The notes under the pieces: generated by a model
The model's input: the letters and a program-made list of their open reading frames with translations, nothing else
Told to the model about the DNA's origin: nothing
The model's database searches: none
Assembly (NCBI RefSeq): GCF_000526335.1
Contig: NZ_JAFW01000001.1
Span: forward strand, 2,108,001 to 2,172,000
Source of the DNA: Arthrobacter sp. 31Y
GTDB taxonomy: Bacteria > Actinomycetota > Actinomycetes > Actinomycetales > Micrococcaceae
DNA: 64,000 nt
Direction: 5' to 3'
Translations under genes and position numbers: made by a program
Shown here: positions 26,789-34,622 of the stretch, one piece after another
Layout of the letters: every line of letters starts with the position of its first letter
Numbering within the stretch: position 1 is the stretch's first letter

Positions 26789-26832
26789 CGACGGCGGGCC
26801 AGGGCTGGATGCCCCGGTCCGCCGTCGGCTTT
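26789..26832 (+). terminator. Intrinsic terminator after purB
   Basis: CGACGGCGGGCC (26789-26800) pairs with GGTCCGCCGTCGG near 26816-26828, with a further inner pairing, and is followed by CTTT. It lies 30 bp after the purB stop. Confidence 0.8.
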
Positions 26833-26848
26833 AATCCGCAGTCAGCGC

Positions 26849-26880
26849 GGCAGCGGGTGGGCCCGGCAGCGGGTGGGCCC
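26849..26880. repeat. 16-bp tandem repeat, two copies
   Basis: GGCAGCGGGTGGGCCC is perfectly repeated at 26849-26864 and 26865-26880, directly before the 15-bp minisatellite. Confidence 0.85.
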
Positions 26881-26882
26881 GG

Positions 26883-26975
26883 CGCGGTCTCTCCCAGGTA
26901 CGCGGTCCCTCCAAGCGCGGTCCCTCCAAGCGCGCTCCTTCCCAGCGCGCTCCTTCCCAGCGCGGTCCCTCCAAG
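26883..26975. repeat. 15-bp minisatellite, five tandem copies plus one degenerate
   Basis: Five gapless copies at 26901-26975 alternate between CGCGGTCCCTCCAAG and CGCGCTCCTTCCCAG in the order A-A-B-B-A. A diverged copy lies at 26883-26897. It sits in the 415-bp gap between purB and the phosphatase gene. Because the unit is 15 bp, open frames on both strands read as pentapeptide repeats, but I see no sign that they are translated. Confidence 0.85.
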
Positions 26976-27174
26976 TTTGTGCGATCCTCCCCAGTTGCTT
27001 GTTCACGCAAGCTGCCTGGACCCTGTGAAACGGCGTGTCGGGGTGTTCCTATGCTCAAGCGGCTGATTGGCTGGAACGAACCGGGCAGGAACGCGGCGGC
27101 TCCGCTGGATAAAGCGCCCGGTGGATAAAGCGCAGTGGATCCGGAACAGTTACGACGTAAGGAGCGGAGCACCC

Positions 27175-27837
27175 ATGAGGCTCCTGTTGATCAGGCACGG
27201 ACAGACACCCGGCAATGTGGCTGGCCAGTTGGACACCGCGTTCCCGGGCCCGGGGCTGACTGAGCTCGGTGAACGCCAGGCGTCCGCACTTCCCGAGGCG
27301 CTGGCCGACGAAGTCATCGAAGCCCTGTACACCTCAACTTTGCTGCGTACCCACAGGACTGCCGCTCCGCTGGCGAAGGCCACGGGATTGGAGCCGATAG
27401 TCCTGGACGGGGTCCATGAGATCGAGGCTGGCGCACTGGAGAAGAAAACTGACCACGAATCCCACCGCCGTTACATGAGCACTGTTTTTGCGTGGACGGA
27501 TGGTGATTTGGAAGTTCGCATGCCCGGGGCTTTCAACGGCCATGACTTCTTCGCCAGATTTGATGCTTCAGTCCAGCAGGTTGCGGCCGCGGGGCACTCG
27601 ACGGCGGCAATCGTCAGCCATGGTGCTGCGATCCGTTGCTGGGCGGGGCGCCGGGCAACGGACATCGACACCGAGTTCGCCGAAACGCATCAACTCCCCA
27701 ACACGGGAATCGTCGCGTTGGAAGGGGACCCGGAAGGAGGATGGAGAGTGCTTCATTGGGACCAAATCCCTGGTGGAGGTATGGCACTGGCAGACCAAAC
27801 AGCCGACGACCCCACGGGCGAGGCACTTCGGCCCTGA
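27175..27837 (+). CDS. Histidine phosphatase family protein (phosphoglycerate mutase-like)
   Basis: The ATG at 27175 has AAGGAG about ten bases upstream and starts the domain, giving 220 residues. The catalytic RHG motif is at residues 7-9 in 'LLLIRHGQTPGN'; 'YTSTLLRTHRTAAPLA' carries the second Arg, and 'AIVSHGAAIRCW' the second His. This family dephosphorylates small phosphorylated metabolites or acts as a mutase; no specific substrate can be given. The last 30 residues are not conserved-looking. Confidence 0.88.
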   Translation: MRLLLIRHGQTPGNVAGQLDTAFPGPGLTELGERQASALPEALADEVIEALYTSTLLRTHRTAAPLAKATGLEPIVLDGVHEIEAGALEKKTDHESHRRYMSTVFAWTDGDLEVRMPGAFNGHDFFARFDASVQQVAAAGHSTAAIVSHGAAIRCWAGRRATDIDTEFAETHQLPNTGIVALEGDPEGGWRVLHWDQIPGGGMALADQTADDPTGEALRP

Positions 27838-28051
27838 TTCCGGTGTGCCGGTTGCGGCGCATCACCTGTTCCAGCCGTTGCGGGGTCCGCTTTGCGCGCC
27901 AACTTCGGGGCGGGGGATGCACAACGGGCCCCACAACGCTGGAATGGCCTGCAATTCTCCCGACGCTTACGCGCAGGAAACACCGCGGTAACCACAGCTG
28001 CCTAGGCTTAGTACGCATAGACACCTCCCCGAAACCCGGCGAAAAGAGGCA

Positions 28052-28558
28052 ATGATGCAGACCAACCCACGGCTCAACATCCGGCAGGTAACTTGGGCGA
28101 ACCCCGTGGGCGCAGACCTCCGCGCCGCACAACAGGCAGAGCTCGATGCGCGGTTCGGAACCACCGACCACGAACCTGGACCCCCGCCGACGGAAGCGGA
28201 CACGGCAGTTTTTGTGGTGGCCTACGAGAAGTGCTCCGGCCAACCTTTGGGATGCGGCGGGTTGAGAATGTTGGATGAAAACACCGCGGAGATCAAGCGG
28301 CTCTATGTGGTCCCCTATGCCCGGGGCTCGGGAGTGGCCAGCTCCATCCTCGCCGCGCTCGAGGCGCAGGCTCATTCCCACGGGTTCACGGTGATCGCAG
28401 CTGAGGCAGGGTCAGCCCAATCGGACGGCAGAAGCTTCTACGAGAGCGCAGGCTTTGCCGCCGTGCCGAACTTCGGCCCTTACGTCGGTGCCAGCGGGTC
28501 GTATTGCTACTCAAAGCGGATCGACTCACACAGCGCCTCCCACACAGCGATGGCCTAA
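28052..28558 (+). CDS. GNAT-family N-acetyltransferase
   Basis: A 168-residue acetyltransferase with the acetyl-CoA-binding motif A 'RLYVVPYARGSGVASSILAALE' region (R-x-x-G-x-G/A is 'ARGSGVAS'). 'GCGGLRMLDENTAEIKRLYV' precedes it as the usual strand. The C-terminal 'SFYESAGFAAVPNFGPYVG' is typical. ATG codons at 28052 and 28055 follow AAGAGG. The substrate is unknown. Confidence 0.88.
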   Translation: MMQTNPRLNIRQVTWANPVGADLRAAQQAELDARFGTTDHEPGPPPTEADTAVFVVAYEKCSGQPLGCGGLRMLDENTAEIKRLYVVPYARGSGVASSILAALEAQAHSHGFTVIAAEAGSAQSDGRSFYESAGFAAVPNFGPYVGASGSYCYSKRIDSHSASHTAMA

Positions 28559-28628
28559 CGGAGGGGACCGGCTGAGAGTTCAGGCACAATATCAAGCGAA
28601 GGTTGCGCCAGTTCGATAATCTCGGATT

Positions 28629-29063
28629 ATGGAAAAAGCAGACATCACCTTCCGCACCCGCAAATGGGTGCGGCCCGAGGACCTCAATGCCAACGGCACA
28701 CTCTTTGGTGGCAGCCTGCTGAAGTGGATCGATGAAGAGGCAGCGATCTACGCCATCCTCCAATTGGGCAATGGCCGTGCCGTCACCAAGTACATATCCG
28801 AGATCAACTTCGTCAGTTCTGCGGTCCAGGGTGACCTGGTGGAGATGGGCTTGACCGCGAAGCGCTTCGGCCGCACGTCCTTGACCATGCGCGCCGAGGT
28901 CCGCAATATGATCACCCGCGAAGCAATCCTGACCATCGAGGAAATCGTCTTCGTGAATCTCGGGCCCGACGGCCGCCCGCAACCGCACGGCTACACGGAG
29001 ATTACGTACGACCGCGACCGCATCCCCACGCACCACCTGACTGAAACGCTCGACGAAGACTGA
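28629..29063 (+). CDS. Acyl-CoA thioesterase, hotdog fold (YciA/BACH type)
   Basis: A 144-residue single-hotdog protein. The conserved 'NANGTLFGGSLLKWIDEEAA' contains the G-G-x-L-(x)4-D/E helix start of acyl-CoA thioesterases, and 'SEINFVSSAVQGDLVEM' the following strand. It hydrolyses acyl-CoAs in the cytosol, probably of short or medium chain. A monocistronic gene, 70 bp after the acetyltransferase. Confidence 0.9.
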   Translation: MEKADITFRTRKWVRPEDLNANGTLFGGSLLKWIDEEAAIYAILQLGNGRAVTKYISEINFVSSAVQGDLVEMGLTAKRFGRTSLTMRAEVRNMITREAILTIEEIVFVNLGPDGRPQPHGYTEITYDRDRIPTHHLTETLDED

Positions 29064-29524
29064 ACCACGCGCCGTCGGGCGCCTTATCACGTCCGGCGAT
29101 TTATCACCGCGGGCGCTCTTTAACTGCCGATACCGGAACATCATTGCAGGTACCGGAACACAGTCCATGTGCGGGAATTCAGGCAGCAGTCCGCCGTATG
29201 CCGCGCACTGAATGTCGCCTTCCGGCCAACCCCTGCCGAGCGGAACATTGCCTTACCCCCGCATGCCAGGCAGACCAACTGCTGCCTGCGTGGCTCCTGC
29301 CAGTATTCGTCGAGGTTATCGAAGTCCTCGGCATCCCAGTCTTTCCGGTCAGCGAGGCACAGTGCCCTTCTCATCGGTTGTGGCTTTCGAGTAGTAAACA
29401 GCGCTTATACGGGTGCTGGCGACCGCGATGAACGCGGCCGCCAGCCTATATATCCGGTGACGGGAGTGTGTGTCACCGGAACTTGTGGGGCGTCTGAACC
29501 GAGAGGGTCAGCGCCGGTGGAACG
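29064..29524. other. 460-bp gap with one small gene fragment
   Basis: Apart from the 77-codon frame at 29141-29374 (separate entry), this region holds a 10-bp direct repeat TACCGGAACA at 29131-29140 and 29151-29160, and several TTATCAC copies near 29084-29106. I see no other convincing gene. Confidence 0.5.
29141..29374 (-). pseudogene. Zinc-ribbon (CoiA-like) fragment, probably a gene remnant
   Basis: A 77-codon frame whose second half, 'LVCLACGGKAMFRSAGVGRK' followed by 'FSARHTADCC', resembles the zinc-binding N-terminal segment of competence-protein CoiA-like or related nuclease proteins: Cys-x2-Cys, then a later His and Cys pair. CoiA-type proteins are several hundred residues long, and here a stop follows just after the motif. 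This suggests a truncated gene. It may still be a real small protein. Confidence 0.4.
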
Positions 29525-30274
29525 TCAGCGCCTGTCGAACGTCAGCCCGCCGGGGACCTGGAACGTCGGCATGAGTTCGAGCATGCCCACATTCACGTGA
29601 CGCGGCGTTTCGATGGCGTAGTCCAGGGCATTGACGATGTCGTCCGTGGTCAGCGATTCGTAGCCCTCGTAGTAGGTCTGCCAGGCCTCTTCCATGGCCT
29701 CAGGTGTGCCGCCCATGTTACGTCCGAAGATCTCGGTCTCCACACGGCCCGGGCAGATTTCGGTGACGCGGATGCGCTTTCCAACGGTGTCGTTCCGGAG
29801 CTGGCGGGAGATCTGGTGCACGGCGGCCTTGGTGGCGTGGTAAACCGTGTGACCGTAGAAGTTGTAGACACCGGCGATCGAGCTGATGTTGATGACATGG
29901 CCGAGATCGCGCTCCACCATGCCCGGCAGGACCAGGCGGGTGAGCTGCAGCAGGCCGCGGAGGTTCACGTCCACCAGCTCGTCAATGTCTTCTTCGGACG
30001 AGTCCAGGATGTTGCCCGGCCGGGAAACCCCGGCGCAGTTGACCAGGACGTCCACCTTGAGGTCATTCACGACGGCGGCCAGCGCGGCAGTGTCGGTCAG
30101 GTCCACTACGTGCGGGATGGCTCCGGTGCGGTCGGCCAACTCGGCAAGGCGTTCCTCGTTGCGGGCCACGGCGTGAACGGTCAGTCCGCGCTTGGCAAGC
30201 CGCTCGGCAATGGCTGCACCCATACCGGTTGATGCTCCGGTGACGAGGGCGGTGGTGTAGTCAGAAAAAGACAT
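29525..30274 (-). CDS. Short-chain dehydrogenase/reductase (SDR)
   Basis: The ATG at 30274 has GGAG seven bases upstream, giving 249 residues. It has the classical SDR set: cofactor loop 'TGASTGMGAAIAERLAKRG', 'NCAG', the catalytic Ser in 'INISSIAGVY', and Tyr-x3-Lys in 'YHATKAAV'. The Arg-rich 'ARNEERL' after strand 2 suggests NADP(H). The last gene of the pxp-transporter run on the minus strand, though a hairpin precedes it. The substrate is unknown. Confidence 0.92.
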   Translation of the reverse strand: MSFSDYTTALVTGASTGMGAAIAERLAKRGLTVHAVARNEERLAELADRTGAIPHVVDLTDTAALAAVVNDLKVDVLVNCAGVSRPGNILDSSEEDIDELVDVNLRGLLQLTRLVLPGMVERDLGHVINISSIAGVYNFYGHTVYHATKAAVHQISRQLRNDTVGKRIRVTEICPGRVETEIFGRNMGGTPEAMEEAWQTYYEGYESLTTDDIVNALDYAIETPRHVNVGMLELMPTFQVPGGLTFDRR

Positions 30275-30309
30275 TGGGTTCTCCAAAAGGTGGGGAATCG
30301 GTGGGGCAG

Positions 30310-30339
30310 AGTGCGCCGGGCTTGGAAGCCCGGCGCACT
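30310..30339 (-). terminator. 12-bp perfect inverted repeat between transporter and SDR genes
   Basis: AGTGCGCCGGGC (30310-30321) and GCCCGGCGCACT (30328-30339) are perfect complements with a 6-nt loop. It sits in the 84-bp gap between two minus-strand genes and may attenuate or terminate read-through, or stabilise the upstream transcript. Confidence 0.65.
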
Positions 30340-30358
30340 TGCCGGAGGTTGGTGGAGG

Positions 30359-31699
30359 CTAGGCGTCGCGCAGTGGCTCGTGGGCGCGGTCCTTGACCGT
30401 GCTGACCGCAATGAGCGTGCCGAGCGCCGTGATGACTGCGTAGAAGGCCGGCATGTAGATGTTGCCGGTGCTGCCGATCAGCCAGGTCATGAGCAGCGGC
30501 GCCGTGCCGCCGAAGAGGGCCGAGGAGATGTTGTAGCCAAGGCCGTAAGCGGAGTAGCGGACACGAGTGGGGAACAGTTCAACGATCAGGATGTGGATGA
30601 CTGCGGTGTGGCCGGCAAAGACGATGGCCATGATGCAGGCGCCCAGGATGGCCATGCCCATTTGACCGGTGGCAATCAGGGCGTAGGACGGGATGCCGAG
30701 GACTGCCATGGCGATCGCGGAACCGGCAATGACCTTCTTGCGGCCAACGCGGTCGGACAGGGCGCCCATGAACGGGATGGCGATGCAGATGACCACCAGG
30801 CTGCACGCGGTGACCAGGAGGGCTTCACCGATGGTGAAGTTCAGCTGCTTGCCTTTGAGGAACGTGGGCATGTAGGAGAACAGGACGTAGTAGCCGGAGC
30901 CGTTCATCAGCGGGATGAAGAGGGCCAGCAGCATGGCACGGCGGTGTTCCTTGGACTGGAAAGCTTCCTTGAGCGGGTTCTTGGAGAGGCCGCCCTCTTC
31001 TTTCAGCTTCTCGAAGTTGGGCGTATCGCTGATGGCCTTGCGGATGTACCAGCCGATGATGCCCATGGGGATGGCGACCAGGAACGGGATGCGCCATGCG
31101 AACGAACCGAAGCCGCCGCCGTCGATCGCTGCTTGGGTGAGCCACGGCGACATTGAGTAGGCCACCAAAGTACCGGTGAGCAGTGCTGCGAAGGAGGCGA
31201 TCTGTGCGTAGGAGGTGATGATGCCGCGCTTGCCTTCAGGTGCGTGCTCAGCGAGGAAGGTCATGGCGCCGGCAGCTTCGCCACCGACCGAGAAGCCCTG
31301 CAGGAGACGCAGGAGGACCAGCAGGATGGGGGCTGCAACGCCGATGGCCGCGTAGGGAGGCAGCAGACCGATACCGGCTGTGGCAACACTGATCAAGAGG
31401 ATGACAAAGACCAGGAGCTTTTGCCTGCCGATCCGGTCTCCGAGGTAGCCACAGACCACAGCGCCGAGGGGACGGACGAAGAACGAGACCGCGTAGCCGG
31501 CGAACACGAAAAGCAGTGCATTGTCCGGGTTGCCCGGCGCGAGGAAGACGAGGGCCAGTGTTCCCGCCATGAAGGCGAAAATGCCGTTGTCGTACAGTTC
31601 CACGAAGATGCCAACACAACCTGCGGTGACAACCTTGCGGGTTTGGCGGCTGGTGAGCCGCTCATGCTGCACTGGCGCAGCGTTGGTGCTTGCGGTCAT
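30359..31699 (-). CDS. MFS transporter, metabolite:H+ symporter (MHS/ShiA) type
   Basis: A 446-residue, 12-helix transporter. The MHS signatures are the loop 2-3 motif 'CGYLGDRIGRQKLLVF', the 'LLQGFSVGGEAAGAMTFL' helix 4 region, and the loop 8-9 repeat 'ALSDRVGRKK'. Such proteins import carboxylates such as proline betaine, shikimate or citrate with protons. It is downstream of pxpC in the same direction with a 56-bp gap, so it may import 5-oxoproline or a related lactam acid; this is inference. Confidence 0.92.
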   Translation of the reverse strand: MTASTNAAPVQHERLTSRQTRKVVTAGCVGIFVELYDNGIFAFMAGTLALVFLAPGNPDNALLFVFAGYAVSFFVRPLGAVVCGYLGDRIGRQKLLVFVILLISVATAGIGLLPPYAAIGVAAPILLVLLRLLQGFSVGGEAAGAMTFLAEHAPEGKRGIITSYAQIASFAALLTGTLVAYSMSPWLTQAAIDGGGFGSFAWRIPFLVAIPMGIIGWYIRKAISDTPNFEKLKEEGGLSKNPLKEAFQSKEHRRAMLLALFIPLMNGSGYYVLFSYMPTFLKGKQLNFTIGEALLVTACSLVVICIAIPFMGALSDRVGRKKVIAGSAIAMAVLGIPSYALIATGQMGMAILGACIMAIVFAGHTAVIHILIVELFPTRVRYSAYGLGYNISSALFGGTAPLLMTWLIGSTGNIYMPAFYAVITALGTLIAVSTVKDRAHEPLRDA

Positions 31700-31755
31700 G
31701 ACTTTTCCTTACTGAGATGAGCGTAGCAACGCCTACTGGTCTGACGACAGGGTTA

Positions 31756-32769
31756 TTAGCTGCATGCCGCAACTGGTAGGTCCTGCCACTGGGGACGGCA
31801 TCCGATGCCGAGGAGTCCGAAGACGGTGTTGACGGATTCGCGGAGGGTTTCAAGGTGGGCCCGCGAGCGCCGGTGGGTGGCAGTTGCTTCTGCCACTGTG
31901 GTTTTCCGAAAACGGACTTTGTCCCCTGGCCTTGCTTGGGCCAGGACATCCAGTCCGGTGCTGGTGACTACTGCGAGGACGGGGTACCCGGCGGTGACGC
32001 CGCGGCCCCGGTGCAGAACCAGCAGCTCTTCCCTTGAGGGAACCTCGACGGCGCCCACTGGCACCCCGCGGGAAAGGACTTCGCCGCTTGAGGTTCTTTC
32101 CGGAAGTTCCCCGCCGAGCCGCAAGCCGATGTGGTTGCTGCGGCCGCTGACGGCGTATTCCGAGGTAAAGAGCAGTTCACCGGATTCGCCGAACTCGGCG
32201 ACGTCCGGCCCGTCGGTCACATCGACCAACAAGTCTGAGTCCATGCGGGGCCGTTCAAGGCCCAGCCGGAAGAGGGGAAGATCAAAGTACGGCTGCCGAA
32301 CGGGGCCAATACTCTTGCGGGTCAGGAGGCGTGTCCCTTCCTTGAGTTGCAGTCCGAACCCCACCACAGTGTCCGGGGCTACACTTCCCAGCAGTGTCTC
32401 TGCCTCGATGGAGCCGTGGATCGCCAGGTACGCGCGAAGGCCGCGGTTGATCCCCCGGATGGACACTGTTTCACCCGCACGGACCGAGACCGGTTCCCAT
32501 TGGCTGGACGGGCGGCCACCAACAGTGAGCGTGAGCGGAGCACCGGTGACGGCGATGAGGATGTCCGTGGTGGCCTTCATCCGGAAGTCGAGTGCCGTGA
32601 TCTCCACCAGGGGGTGGTTGTCCAGGTTGCCCGCCAGGATGTTGGCGGCACGGGCCGAGTACTGGTCCAGTGCGCCGTTGACGGGAAGGCCGAAGCGCGG
32701 GCCGCGGGTCCTGCCAAGGTCGGTCACAACGGAGTTGCCGGGCTGCTGGATCAGGATTTCGCCGCTCAT
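31756..32769 (-). CDS. pxpC: 5-oxoprolinase subunit C (KipA/biotin-dependent carboxyltransferase family)
   Basis: A 337-residue protein of the allophanate hydrolase subunit 2 / KipA family. The start 'LIQQPGNSVVTDLGRTRGP' and 'GLPVNGALDQYSARAANIL' are characteristic. With PxpA and PxpB it forms the ATP-dependent prokaryotic 5-oxoprolinase that opens 5-oxoproline to glutamate. The start overlaps the pxpB stop by 4 nt, showing coupling. The C-terminal 25 residues are less typical and Cys-ended. Confidence 0.9.
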   Translation of the reverse strand: MSGEILIQQPGNSVVTDLGRTRGPRFGLPVNGALDQYSARAANILAGNLDNHPLVEITALDFRMKATTDILIAVTGAPLTLTVGGRPSSQWEPVSVRAGETVSIRGINRGLRAYLAIHGSIEAETLLGSVAPDTVVGFGLQLKEGTRLLTRKSIGPVRQPYFDLPLFRLGLERPRMDSDLLVDVTDGPDVAEFGESGELLFTSEYAVSGRSNHIGLRLGGELPERTSSGEVLSRGVPVGAVEVPSREELLVLHRGRGVTAGYPVLAVVTSTGLDVLAQARPGDKVRFRKTTVAEATATHRRSRAHLETLRESVNTVFGLLGIGCRPQWQDLPVAACS

Positions 32770-33533
32770 GGCCGAGCCCCCGATTTCTCACAATCCACGT
32801 CTGCCGAAACCAGTCCCTGCGGCTCCAATTCCAAACCGTGGTACTGCCCGAAGTCTTCGGCACGGATCTGCCGGAACCGGAGGATGTCACCAGGTTTGTA
32901 CGGCACCAGCGGTTCTCGGCGGATGTTCAGGACTGAGAGTGGGGTCTGTCCAATGACGCACCAGCCTCCGGGAGCCACAGCCGGAGCGATGACTGCTTGG
33001 CGACCGGCAACCGCCACGGCGCCAGCGGGGACGCTGAGCCGGGGGTCCTTGAGTCGCGGCACGGGCTTGGGGAATGCTGGGCCGTCCATCATGGGCGAGC
33101 CTGCGGGCGCGCCCAGGCACCGAACGGTGTAGGTCTTTTCGGTGTGGAGGCGGATGACCTCGTCCACGGAGATTCCCTGGTGCTGGGCGACGCGCTCCAG
33201 GTCCGGGCCGAATTCCCCTCCGTAAACCACGGGAACGTCGAACTCCCGAGGGGCCGTCGCGGACCCGGCGGAACGTCCGAGTTCCAGGAGGCCCAGCTTG
33301 ACGAACGCCCGCACCTGGCGTGCGGAAACGAGGATGGGATCAAACTCAACAAGCACGGAGTCATAGGTGGGAACTGCGCCATGCAGCCCTTCGGCGCCGC
33401 AGTCTTCCAGCCAATCGGCCAGCCCGTGAACGGTCAGCCAGTTGTGTTCGCTGACCTCGGAGATCGCGACAACACGCAGTGCGGAGTCGCCGGATTCGTA
33501 GATCTCGGTAGGGGCCGCTGCAAGAACGGACAT
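32766..33533 (-). CDS. pxpB: 5-oxoprolinase subunit B (KipI family)
   Basis: The ATG at 33533 follows the pxpA stop by one base, giving 255 residues; the frame further upstream lies inside pxpA. Family features are the N-terminal 'YESGDSALRVV' and the C-terminal 'GWCVIGQTPLSVL' with 'GDILRFRQI' (KipI/allophanate hydrolase subunit 1). It forms a complex with PxpC. Gene order A-B-C is as usual. Confidence 0.92.
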   Translation of the reverse strand: MSVLAAAPTEIYESGDSALRVVAISEVSEHNWLTVHGLADWLEDCGAEGLHGAVPTYDSVLVEFDPILVSARQVRAFVKLGLLELGRSAGSATAPREFDVPVVYGGEFGPDLERVAQHQGISVDEVIRLHTEKTYTVRCLGAPAGSPMMDGPAFPKPVPRLKDPRLSVPAGAVAVAGRQAVIAPAVAPGGWCVIGQTPLSVLNIRREPLVPYKPGDILRFRQIRAEDFGQYHGLELEPQGLVSADVDCEKSGARP

Positions 33534-33534
33534 G

Positions 33535-34323
33535 TCAGGCCGCCTTCCTCTTGGCATCCATGACCTCGGCCAGCGGAGCGATGCTGACGCCGGCGGAGAT
33601 GAGCTCGGACCGGATCCGGCGCGCCAGCTCAACGGCGCCGGGGTTGTCTCCGTGAAGGAGGACGGTATCGACGTCGATGTCCATGTCCTCGCCGGTGGCG
33701 CAACGGATCTTGCCATCGATCACCATACGAAGCGTGCGGTCCACGATCTCTGCGGGATCATGCAGCACAGCCCCGGGCTTGCTGCGGGGAACCAACGTGC
33801 CGTCTTCCTGGTAGGCCCGGTCCACGATGCCAACGATTGCAACGTCCAGCCCGGCATTGCGTGCAGCAATGGCCAGTTCGCCTTCCTGGGCCACCACGAT
33901 CAGCTCGTTGTCCACACGGGCCGCGGCGTCAGCCACAGCCTGGGCATAGTCGGCACGGACAGCGACGAGGTTCCCGAGCCGGCCGTGCGGAGCGAGGTGC
34001 GTGACCTTGGTGCCGTGGAAAGACGCGAAGCCGTTCAGGGCACCCAGTTGGTACAGGACATCGTTTTGAACTTCGGCGGCTGTAAGGCCCATGTCGCGCC
34101 GACCGAAGCCACGCAGGTCCGGGAAGCTGGGATGAGCCCCGATGCCTACTCCGCGGCGAACGCATTCAGCAACAGTGGCGGCCATGATGTCCGGGTCACC
34201 GGCATGGAACCCGCATGCGATATTGGCGCTTGAAACGATGTCCAGGAGTTCGGAATCGTCGCCAATGGTGTAGGCGCCAAATCCCTCTCCAAGATCCGCT
34301 ACAAGATCAATTGTCGGGTTCAC
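33535..34323 (-). CDS. pxpA: 5-oxoprolinase subunit A (LamB/YcsF family)
   Basis: A 262-residue protein. The N-terminal 'IDLVADLGEGFGAYTIGDD' (the usual form is DLNEGFG) and 'ANIACGFHAGDPDIM' with the conserved CGxHAGD are diagnostic of the LamB/YcsF family. It is the first gene of the minus-strand unit pxpA-pxpB-pxpC-transporter-(SDR). It opens the lactam of 5-oxoproline together with PxpBC and ATP. It is divergent from a LysR regulator 299 bp away, the likely controller. Confidence 0.94.
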   Translation of the reverse strand: MNPTIDLVADLGEGFGAYTIGDDSELLDIVSSANIACGFHAGDPDIMAATVAECVRRGVGIGAHPSFPDLRGFGRRDMGLTAAEVQNDVLYQLGALNGFASFHGTKVTHLAPHGRLGNLVAVRADYAQAVADAAARVDNELIVVAQEGELAIAARNAGLDVAIVGIVDRAYQEDGTLVPRSKPGAVLHDPAEIVDRTLRMVIDGKIRCATGEDMDIDVDTVLLHGDNPGAVELARRIRSELISAGVSIAPLAEVMDAKRKAA

Positions 34324-34492
34324 GTGGTTCTCTTTCCATGGTTTGCCTTTGGATCCGGGAATTCACAAATTATCTTCAGAAGGATGAGTTGAATTCCCGG
34401 TAAATGTCGAACGCCAGTGGAATCCCAAAGCGTCGACTTAAGTTCTTTCCAAAAGTCTCGCACCGGTCAACCACGTTGCACAAAGACCTAAT

Positions 34493-34510
34493 AGCTATCC
34501 CGTGATAGCT
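34493..34510. promoter_or_regulatory. Candidate LysR operator in the pxpA/LysR control region
   Basis: AGCTATC-CCGT-GATAGCT is a perfect 7-bp inverted repeat with a 4-bp spacer, extended by an ATAGCTAT palindrome on its left side. It lies 113 bp before the LysR start and 170 bp before pxpA, the usual area for an activator site. Confidence 0.55.
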
Positions 34511-34622
34511 CTCCGTTATGACCTGCACCACCCTGTACTGTGTCTTGGGTCCCACAGGCGCCCGGATAGAATTTCCCTAACGCATGCCACCCGGGGACGT
34601 GGCCCTCCAGGAAGGCAGACCG

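Noticed and set aside
26831..27172. A 113-codon minus-strand frame with pentapeptide repeats
   Set aside because: The repeats arise from the 15-bp minisatellite. Both strands give similar pentapeptide frames and none has a ribosome site or known family.
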